Assembly: GCA_024638885.1 (NCBI GenBank)
Contig: JAHEJL010000007.1
Span: 1 to 60,241, forward strand
Direction: 5' to 3'
DNA from: Coraliomargarita sp.
Lineage (GTDB): Bacteria > Verrucomicrobiota > Verrucomicrobiia > Opitutales > UBA953
Length of the DNA stretch: 60,241 bases
In this document: positions 54,576 to 60,241 of the stretch, piece after piece
Numbering within the stretch: the first letter of the stretch is position 1
Layout: each line of letters opens with the position of its first letter
Translations under genes and position numbers: made by a program
Notes under the pieces: model-generated
The model's input: the letters and a program-made list of their open reading frames with translations, nothing else
The model's database searches: none
Told to the model about the DNA's origin: nothing

Positions 54576-55982
54576 ATGGCCAAGACCCTGTTCCAGAAAG
54601 TTTGGGAAGCGCATACGGTGCGCAAGCTGCCTAACGGGCAGACCCAATTGTTCATCGGCACGCACCTCATCCACGAGGTGACGAGCCCCCAGGCCTTCGG
54701 CATGCTCCGGGACCTCGGCCTCAAGGTGAAGTATCCCCAGCGCACCTTCGCCACGGTCGACCACATCGTCCCGACCAACGAGCTGAAGGAACCCTATTCC
54801 GACCCGATCGCCCAGGAGATGATCGAGGCCCTCCGTAAGAACACCAAGGACTACGGCATCCGCTTCTTCGACACCACGACCGGCACCCAGGGCATCGTCC
54901 ACATGGTCGGTCCGGAGCAGGGTATCACCCAGCCCGGCACCACGATCGCCTGCGGCGACTCCCACACCGCCACCCACGGCGCGTTCGGTGCGATCGCCTT
55001 CGGCATCGGTACCACGCAGGTCCGCGACGTCCTCGCGACCCAGACCCTCGCCCTCAGCCCCCTCAAGGTCCGCCGCATCGAGGTCAATGGCAAGCTCGCC
55101 CCGGGCGTCTACGCCAAGGACGTGATCCTGCACATCATCCGCGTCCTCGGCGTCAACGGCGGCATCGGCTACGCCTACGAATACGCCGGCACGACCTTCG
55201 ACGGCTTCTCCCTCGAGGAGCGCATGACGGTCTGCAACATGTCCATCGAAGGCGGCGCCCGCTGCGGTTACGTCAATCCGGACCAGAAGACTTTCGACTA
55301 CATCAAGGGCAAGCCCTACGCCCCCAAGGCCGCCGACTGGGACGCCGCCGTCGCCCGCTGGGCTTCCTTCGCTTCCGACCCCGGCTGCCAGTACGACGAC
55401 GTCAAGGTCTTCAAGGCCGAGGACATCCGCCCGACCGTCACCTGGGGCATCACCCCTGGCCAGGCCGTGTTCATCGACGAGAAGATGCCGGCGCTCGAGA
55501 CCCTCAACGCCGCCGACCGTCAGACCGCCGAAGACGCCTACGCCCACATGAAGCTGTCGCCGAACACCCCGATCAAGGGCACTAAGGTCGACGTCTGCTT
55601 CCTCGGCTCCTGCACCAACGGCCGCATCTCCGACCTTCGCGAAGCCGCCAAGTACCTCAAGGGCCGCAAGGTCAGCCCGACCGTCAAGGCCATCGTCGTC
55701 CCCGGCTCCCAGCTCACCGCCATCCAGGCCGTCCATGAAGGCCTCGACAAGGTCTTCACCGAGGCCGGCTTCGAATGGCGCGGCGCCGGTTGCTCGATGT
55801 GCCTCGCGATGAATCCCGACAAGCTCGTCGGCGACCAGCTTTGCGCCAGCTCCTCGAACCGTAACTTCAAGGGCCGCCAGGGCTCGCAGACCGGCCGTAC
55901 GGTGCTCATGAGCCCGATCATGGTCGTCGCCGCCGCCATCACCGGCCACGTCGCCGACGCCCGCGAAGTCTTCAAGGTCTGA
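54576..55982 (+). CDS. leuC: 3-isopropylmalate dehydratase large subunit
   Basis: A 468-aa aconitase-superfamily subunit which, with LeuD, isomerises 2- to 3-isopropylmalate in leucine synthesis. 4Fe-4S ligands lie in [12 protein letters not shown] and in [10 protein letters not shown]; substrate-binding blocks are [10 protein letters not shown] and [16 protein letters not shown]. Length is standard. The stop overlaps the start of a small unknown gene (TGATG), which separates it from leuD. Confidence 0.95.
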   Translation: MAKTLFQKVWEAHTVRKLPNGQTQLFIGTHLIHEVTSPQAFGMLRDLGLKVKYPQRTFATVDHIVPTNELKEPYSDPIAQEMIEALRKNTKDYGIRFFDTTTGTQGIVHMVGPEQGITQPGTTIACGDSHTATHGAFGAIAFGIGTTQVRDVLATQTLALSPLKVRRIEVNGKLAPGVYAKDVILHIIRVLGVNGGIGYAYEYAGTTFDGFSLEERMTVCNMSIEGGARCGYVNPDQKTFDYIKGKPYAPKAADWDAAVARWASFASDPGCQYDDVKVFKAEDIRPTVTWGITPGQAVFIDEKMPALETLNAADRQTAEDAYAHMKLSPNTPIKGTKVDVCFLGSCTNGRISDLREAAKYLKGRKVSPTVKAIVVPGSQLTAIQAVHEGLDKVFTEAGFEWRGAGCSMCLAMNPDKLVGDQLCASSSNRNFKGRQGSQTGRTVLMSPIMVVAAAITGHVADAREVFKV

Positions 55983-56272
55983 TGTCCGCTTCCGCGTCAG
56001 TCGACCGCGTGCTCGAACGCATCGCCCAGGGCGATGACGTCGCCGCGGCCTGCTCCGCGGAAGGGCTCGCCTGCCAGCGCGACGTGCGCGTCGACGCCCA
56101 TTACGACGGCAAGCCCGTGTGCACCGTGACCCTCCCGTGGGTCGTCGACGGCCATGCGCTCCTGATGGCCGACGAGACCGTCGCCGCCTCCGTCGCCGAA
56201 GATCGTCTCGCCTCCCTGGCTTCCGCGCTTGCGATGCCCGTCTGCGTCATCCGTCGCCCCGTCGCCGCCTAA
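55982..56272 (+). CDS. Unknown 96-residue protein between leuC and leuD
   Basis: A small, acidic, cytoplasmic-looking protein with four Cys and a beta-rich centre (RDVRVDAHYDGKPVCTVTLPWVVDG). No signal peptide or TM helix. It matches no family I know. TGATG overlap with leuC and a 17-bp gap to leuD show co-translation with the isomerase subunits. An isopropylmalate isomerase assembly or stability role is a guess from position only. Confidence 0.65.
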   Translation: MSASASVDRVLERIAQGDDVAAACSAEGLACQRDVRVDAHYDGKPVCTVTLPWVVDGHALLMADETVAASVAEDRLASLASALAMPVCVIRRPVAA

Positions 56273-56289
56273 CCCCTTTCAAAACCGCC

Positions 56290-56910
56290 ATGTCCCTCGC
56301 CAAAATCACCCAGGTCAAAGCCCTCGCCCTCGCCGTCCCCGGCGACGACATCGACACCGACCGCATCATCCCCGCGCGCTTCCTCCGTTGCGTGACCTTC
56401 GACGGTCTCGGCGAGCACGCCTTCCGCGATGAGCGCACCGGCCCCGACGGCAAGGAGCGCCCGCACCCGATGAACTCGGCCCAGGCCGCCCGCATCGCCG
56501 CCGCCAAGAAGGGCGTCATGGTCGTCGGCTTCAACTTCGGTTGCGGCAGCTCCCGCGAGCACGCCCCGCAGTCCATCTGGCGCTTCGGCTTCACCGCCCT
56601 CGTCGGTGGCAGCTTCGCCGAGATCTTCTTCGGCAACTCCACGACCCTCGGCGTGCCTTGCGTCACCCTCTCCAAGGAAGACCTCGCCGAGTGCGACGCC
56701 TTCGTCCGCGCCAACCCGGACGTCGAAGTCACCGTCGACGTCGAGAAGCTGACCGTCTCCGCCGGCGCCAAGACCTGGAAGGCCAGCATCGCCGCTTCCG
56801 CCCGTGACGGCCTCGTCAACGGCAAGTGGGACCCGATCGCCGACCTCCTCGAAGGCGCCGACTCGGTCGCCAAGACCGCGTCGGGCCTCGCGTACGTCGC
56901 CGGCAAGTAA
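56290..56910 (+). CDS. leuD: 3-isopropylmalate dehydratase small subunit
   Basis: A 206-aa swivel-domain subunit partnering LeuC. VPGDDIDTDRIIPARFL opens the family signature; GFNFGCGSSREHAPQ is the substrate-binding block and FAEIFFGNSTTLGVP the following conserved loop. Length is normal. The ATG at 56290 starts just before the conserved region. The gene ends at an intrinsic terminator, closing the leuC-unknown-leuD operon. Confidence 0.95.
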   Translation: MSLAKITQVKALALAVPGDDIDTDRIIPARFLRCVTFDGLGEHAFRDERTGPDGKERPHPMNSAQAARIAAAKKGVMVVGFNFGCGSSREHAPQSIWRFGFTALVGGSFAEIFFGNSTTLGVPCVTLSKEDLAECDAFVRANPDVEVTVDVEKLTVSAGAKTWKASIAASARDGLVNGKWDPIADLLEGADSVAKTASGLAYVAGK

Positions 56911-56930
56911 GCCGACAGACCAGCCAAGCA

Positions 56931-56958
56931 AAAGGCCGCCCGAGGGGCGGCCTTTTTG
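56931..56958. terminator. Intrinsic terminator of the leu operon
   Basis: AAAGGCCGCCC (56931-56941) pairs perfectly with GGGCGGCCTTT (56945-56955) around GAG and continues into a T run. It lies between convergent leuD and the GYF-TM2 gene, and works in either direction. Confidence 0.85.
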
Positions 56959-56977
56959 TTAGCATGAAAGCGGAGGC

Positions 56978-57397
56978 TTACTTGAAGCGGACGCCGTTGG
57001 CGTCCTGCTCCACCGTGCAGGCTTCGATGATGCCCCAGATCCACATCGGGATGGCGCCGATGAAGCAGGTCAGGAGAGTGACCAGCAGCTGGATGAGCCC
57101 GCGCGTGGTGTAGCCGGCGTAGAAGTTGTGGATACCCATGCCGAGGAAGATCGCCAGGAGCACGTAGATCACGCGGTCCTTGGCCTGAGGGTTCACGGCC
57201 TGCGGAGCGGGGTTGAGGGAGGGTGGCGGGACGGGCAGGCCGGCGGCGAGCTGGGTCTGTTGGAGCGGGGTCCAGTTGGCCATGCCGTTGGTCCAGACCA
57301 GCGTGTCTATGGAGATGGTGCGGTTGGCGATGAGGGAGCGCATGGTGGCTTCGTCGACCGGGCCGATGCGATTACCGTGTTGTTCGTAATACCACAT
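56978..57397 (-). CDS. GYF_2 plus TM2 domain membrane protein
   Basis: A 139-aa protein. Residues 1-50 are a GYF_2 domain (MWYYEQHGNRIGPVDEATM, LVWTNGMANWTPLQQ), a small proline-peptide-binding fold. After a Pro-rich linker, residues about 75-130 hold the TM2 domain: two TM helices around GMGIHNFYAGYTTRGLIQLL and IPMWIWGIIEA. Function unknown; such fusions are common in Bacteroidetes and Verrucomicrobiota. A shorter TM2 paralogue lies upstream (57513), and the last 60 residues of both are closely alike. Confidence 0.88.
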   Translation of the reverse strand: MWYYEQHGNRIGPVDEATMRSLIANRTISIDTLVWTNGMANWTPLQQTQLAAGLPVPPPSLNPAPQAVNPQAKDRVIYVLLAIFLGMGIHNFYAGYTTRGLIQLLVTLLTCFIGAIPMWIWGIIEACTVEQDANGVRFK

Positions 57398-57466
57398 GGG
57401 GACGGGTGTAGTCGGGCTGGTTCCGAGGTTAAAGCCTAAAGGGGGTGGGTCAGGTGCTCGGGCATG

Positions 57467-57495
57467 AAAAAGGCCGCCCATTGGGCGGCCTTTTG
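57467..57495 (-). terminator. Intrinsic terminator between the two TM2 genes
   Basis: AAAAGGCCGCCC (57468-57479) pairs with GGGCGGCCTTTT (57483-57494) around ATT. On the minus strand it ends the 57513 gene, separating it from the GYF-TM2 gene, which must have its own promoter. Confidence 0.85.
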
Positions 57496-57512
57496 TCGGG
57501 AAGCCGGACGGC

Positions 57513-57746
57513 TTAGTTGAACTGCACGCCCTGGGCGTCCTTGGTGACCGTGAAGGCCTCGACGATGGCCCAGATCCACATCGGGATGGCGCCGATACCG
57601 CAGGTCAGGAGGGAGACCAGGAGCTGGATGACGGCGCGCTTGGTGTTGCCGATGAAGAAATTGTGGATGCCGAGGTGGCCGAAGAGGATGGCGAGGACGA
57701 TGAAGAGCGTCTTGCTCTTCGGGGCGGAGGCGGAGTTTTCGGTCAT
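57513..57746 (-). CDS. TM2 domain protein
   Basis: A 77-aa membrane protein: a polar N-terminus (MTENSASAPKSK), then the TM2 domain with GHLGIHNFFIGNTKRAVIQL and IPMWIWAIVEAFTV. It is a truncated relative of the GYF-TM2 protein encoded 116 bp downstream and lacks the GYF part. It has its own -10-like TATAAT and terminator. Confidence 0.9.
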   Translation of the reverse strand: MTENSASAPKSKTLFIVLAILFGHLGIHNFFIGNTKRAVIQLLVSLLTCGIGAIPMWIWAIVEAFTVTKDAQGVQFN

Positions 57747-57780
57747 GGTTGTTTGGGTGGTGTGAGTTCACCCAATCGAT

Positions 57781-57786
57781 ATTATA
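57781..57786 (-). promoter_or_regulatory. Candidate -10 box of the TM2 gene
   Basis: On the minus strand the hexamer is a perfect TATAAT, 34 bp before the TM2 start, in one of the few AT-rich spots of the window. The sequence about 17 bp further upstream does not match TTGACA, so the -35 element is weak or absent. Confidence 0.5.
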
Positions 57787-57800
57787 ACTTAGCGTAAACA

Positions 57801-57828
57801 AAAAAGGCCATGTGAACATGGCCTTTTC
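57801..57828 (-). terminator. Intrinsic terminator of the suc operon
   Basis: AAAAGGCCATGT (57802-57813) pairs with ACATGGCCTTTT (57816-57827); with closing bases open, the loop is about TGAA. Minus-strand T residues follow. It lies 26 bp past the sucD stop. Confidence 0.85.
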
Positions 57829-57853
57829 GTGACGGAATAGCGTCGATTAGACT

Positions 57854-58759
57854 TCAGCCCTTCCAGATGCGGAGGAGGGCGTCGGCCATGTCGGACGGCG
57901 TGGCCGCGACGGAGATGCCGCACTCCTGGAAGATCTTGATCTTCGCGGCGGCGGTATCTTCGGCGCCGCCGATGACGGCACCGGCGTGACCCATGCGACG
58001 TCCGGCCGGAGCGGTGGCACCGGCGATGAAGCCCGCGACGGGCTTCTTGCAGTGCTGCTTGATCCAGCGGGCGGCCTCGACTTCGGCGTTACCACCGATC
58101 TCGCCGATCATGATGATGGCCTCGGTTTCCGGGTCGTCGTTGAAGAGCTTGATGACGTCGAGGTGCGAGGTGCCGTTGACCGGGTCGCCGCCGATGCCGA
58201 CGCAGGTCGACTGGCCCTTGCCGCGGCAGGTGAGCTGCCAGACGGCCTCGTAGGTGAGGGTGCCGGAGCGGGAGACCACGCCGACGTTGCCGCGCTTGTG
58301 GATGTAGCCGGGGGCGATGCCGATGCGGCAGCCGCCGGAGGACTTGTCGCCACGGCCGGGGGTCACGAGGCCGGGGCAGTTCGGGCCGATGAGGCGGGTA
58401 CGACGGCCGGCCATGGCGCGCTTGGCGCGGACCATGTCGCGGACCGGGATGCCTTCCGTGATGGCCACGGCGAGGTCGAGGTCGGCGTCGAAGCACTCCA
58501 GGATGGCGTCAGCCGCGAAGGGCGGGGGGACGAAGATCGCGGAGACCGTGGCGCCGGTCTGCTTGGCGGCTTCGGCGACGGTGTTGAAGATCGGGACCTT
58601 CTTGCCGGCGTGTTCGAAGACCTGGCCGCCCTTGCCGGGGGTGACGCCGGCGACGACCTGGGAGCCGTAGTCGAGCGAGAGGCGGGCGTGGCGCGCGCCG
58701 AAATCGCCCGTGATGCCCTGGACGAGGATGCGGGTATCTTCTTTGACGAGAATAGACAT
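57854..58759 (-). CDS. sucD: Succinyl-CoA synthetase alpha subunit
   Basis: A 301-aa TCA-cycle enzyme subunit that binds CoA and carries the phosphohistidine. [13 protein letters not shown] is the CoA-binding Rossmann region; the active-site His is in [19 protein letters not shown] and [11 protein letters not shown] are typical blocks. Length is normal. It is 19 bp downstream of sucC and ends at a terminator. Confidence 0.95.
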   Translation of the reverse strand: MSILVKEDTRILVQGITGDFGARHARLSLDYGSQVVAGVTPGKGGQVFEHAGKKVPIFNTVAEAAKQTGATVSAIFVPPPFAADAILECFDADLDLAVAITEGIPVRDMVRAKRAMAGRRTRLIGPNCPGLVTPGRGDKSSGGCRIGIAPGYIHKRGNVGVVSRSGTLTYEAVWQLTCRGKGQSTCVGIGGDPVNGTSHLDVIKLFNDDPETEAIIMIGEIGGNAEVEAARWIKQHCKKPVAGFIAGATAPAGRRMGHAGAVIGGAEDTAAAKIKIFQECGISVAATPSDMADALLRIWKG

Positions 58760-58778
58760 GAGAGTGTGCGGTGAGGGG

Positions 58779-59990
58779 TTACTTGTTGTTGACCAGCTTC
58801 ACGATCTTCTGGGCCGCGTCGGCCATCGAATCGCCCGACACGATGGTCAGGCCCGAAGCGGCGAGGGTGGCCTTGCCGGCTTCGACGTTGTTGCCTTCGA
58901 GGCGGACCACGAGGGGCAGCTTGAGGCCGGTTTCCTTGACCGCCTCGATGATGCCGGTGGCGATCACGTTGCAGTCCATGATGCCGCCGAAGATGTTCAC
59001 CAGGATGCCCTTCACGTTGGCGTCGCCCAGGATGATCTTGAAGGCCGCCGTCACCTGGTCCTTCGTCGCGCCGCCGCCGACGTCGAGGAAGTTGGCCGGG
59101 CTGCCGCCGAAGTGCTGGATGATGTCCATCGTGGACATCGCGAGGCCGGCGCCGTTGACGAGGCAGGCGATGTTGCCGTCGAGGGCGATGTAGGAGAGGC
59201 CGTACTTCGAGGCCTCGATCTCCTTGGCGTCTTCTTCGTTGAGGTCGCGGAGGGCGACCACGTCAGGGTGGCGGAAGAGGGCGTTGTCGTCGAACGACAC
59301 CTTGGCGTCGAGGGCGAGGAGCTTGCCTTCCTTGGTGACGAGGAGCGGGTTCACTTCGACCATCGCGCAATCCTTCTCCCAGTAGAACTGGTAGAGCTTC
59401 GTCACCAGGGTGACGCACTGCTTGAAGAGGTCGCCGGAGAAGCCGAGCGAGAAGGCGATCTGGCGGGCCTGGAAGGCCTGGAGGCCGACGGCCGGGTCGA
59501 CCTGCACCTTGAAGATCTTCTCAGGGGTGTGGTGGGCGACGTGTTCGATCTCCATGCCGCCTTCGGTCGAGGCGACGATGACCGGGAAGGAGGTCGCGCG
59601 GTCGAGGAGGATGGCGAGGTAGTACTCGTCGTCGCGGCCGTCGGGGCGCTTGCCCAGGTTGGCGGCCTCGGTGAAGTAGATCGTCTGGACCTTGCGGCCT
59701 TCGGCGCCCGTCTGGGCGGTCACGAGGGTGTTGCCGAGCATCGCCTTGGCGTTCTCGAGGGCCTTCTCCTTGGTCGGCGAGAACTTCACGCCGCCCTTGA
59801 AGCCGTCGGTGAACGTGCCTTTGCCGCGGCCGCCGGCGTGGATCTGGGATTTCACCATGATGCCACCCGAGGTGTCGATCTTGGCGAGCGCGCCTTCGAA
59901 TTCGGCGGCGGATTTGACCGCCACGCCCTTGGGCACGGCGACGCCGAACTTCTCGAAGAGTTCCTTGGCTTGGTATTCGTGAATATTCAT
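58779..59990 (-). CDS. sucC: Succinyl-CoA synthetase beta subunit
   Basis: A 403-aa ATP-grasp subunit that binds nucleotide and, with SucD, makes succinate and ATP/GTP from succinyl-Co[18 protein letters not shown] opens the protein; [16 protein letters not shown] is the nucleotide-binding block; [13 protein letters not shown] and [14 protein letters not shown] are conserved C-terminal elements. It is 23 bp after frr and 19 bp before sucD. Confidence 0.95.
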   Translation of the reverse strand: MNIHEYQAKELFEKFGVAVPKGVAVKSAAEFEGALAKIDTSGGIMVKSQIHAGGRGKGTFTDGFKGGVKFSPTKEKALENAKAMLGNTLVTAQTGAEGRKVQTIYFTEAANLGKRPDGRDDEYYLAILLDRATSFPVIVASTEGGMEIEHVAHHTPEKIFKVQVDPAVGLQAFQARQIAFSLGFSGDLFKQCVTLVTKLYQFYWEKDCAMVEVNPLLVTKEGKLLALDAKVSFDDNALFRHPDVVALRDLNEEDAKEIEASKYGLSYIALDGNIACLVNGAGLAMSTMDIIQHFGGSPANFLDVGGGATKDQVTAAFKIILGDANVKGILVNIFGGIMDCNVIATGIIEAVKETGLKLPLVVRLEGNNVEAGKATLAASGLTIVSGDSMADAAQKIVKLVNNK

Positions 59991-60013
59991 GGAAACGGGG
60001 GCGGGCTTGCGGA

Positions 60014-60241
60014 TTAACCCTTCAGGTCGGCTTCCTTGGCCTTGAGGTTCTTCTCGATGTCGGCCGTGAACTTGTCGGTGTGGGTCTGGATCTCCTTCTC
60101 GGAGCGCTTCAGGTCGTCGTCGGTGACGACCTTGTCCTTGTTGCCCTTCTTCAGGAGTTCGAGGGCGTCGCGGCGGGCGTTACGCACGCGGACCTTGCCT
60201 TCTTCGGCCATCTGCGTGGCGCGCTTGGCGAGCTCGAGGCG
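60014..60241 (-). CDS. frr: Ribosome recycling factor, C-terminal part
   Basis: The 3' 75 codons plus stop of a gene that begins beyond the window. [31 protein letters not shown] and [16 protein letters not shown] are the C-terminal helices of the ribosome recycling factor, which splits post-termination ribosomes with EF-G. It lies 23 bp upstream of sucC in the same direction. The N-terminal part and the usual upstream partner pyrH are not visible. Confidence 0.92.
   Translation of the reverse strand, partial: RLELAKRATQMAEEGKVRVRNARRDALELLKKGNKDKVVTDDDLKRSEKEIQTHTDKFTADIEKNLKAKEADLKG

Overview
The window is about 60 kb of high-GC, gene-dense bacterial chromosome. It suggests a Verrucomicrobiota organism, possibly of the Opitutae. 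The evidence is a homologue of the large Verru_Chthon cassette protein A (17332-19842), a DUF1592-type cytochrome paired with a DUF1552 Tat protein (38655-42570, a Planctomycetes/Verrucomicrobia hallmark), ThuA and sulfatase genes, and sparse Shine-Dalgarno sites. The placement rests on gene content only; there is no rRNA in the window.

Layout. 1-2038: 3' end of a tRNA-Ser gene followed by a roughly 2 kb AT-richer island bounded by 27-bp direct repeats, with one secreted orphan protein, gene relics and no integrase. 2202-7971: heavy-metal efflux operon (Cys-rich small protein, TolC-like channel, very short adaptor lipoprotein, CusA/CzcA-type RND pump, Cys-tailed periplasmic protein). 8098-11532: secreted GH10 xylanase with an unknown C-terminal domain and a possible leader peptide, a small membrane protein and a GDSL esterase. 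11600-15663: zinc alcohol dehydrogenase, a YefM-YoeB module and a CopA-type copper ATPase. 15760-19842: two tandem orphan NarL-type response regulators divergent from the pilin-like cassette protein. 19880-25577: BI-1 membrane protein, secreted esterase, beta-helix protein, methyltransferase and DUF192 lipoprotein.

25578-32505 is a leftward block: dapF-like gene, SNF2 helicase, tatC, secreted zinc-ribbon protein, polyprenyl synthase and a 34-codon membrane protein. 32602-42570: sulfatase, Gfo/Idh oxidoreductase, gluconokinase, ThuA protein, comM, and the DUF1592/DUF1552 pair. 42583-49738: propeller-phosphoesterase fusion, nagB-nagA and a DUF2339 membrane protein. 49753-60241: a split phosphotransacetylase, M60-like metallopeptidase, purU, leuC-(unknown)-leuD, two TM2 proteins, sucD, sucC and the end of frr.

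Together the genes describe a polysaccharide- and glycoprotein-degrading heterotroph: xylanase, sulfatase, beta-helix protein, M60-like peptidase and esterases outside the cytoplasm, with nagBA, gluconokinase and oxidoreductases inside. Metal and copper export and Tat-dependent secretion are also present. No CRISPR array, prophage or classical defence island was seen. The points most worth following are the integrase-free tRNA island, the DapF-like protein with both catalytic cysteines replaced by serine, the minimal RND adaptor, and a run of four or more C directly before the start codon in about a fifth of the genes.
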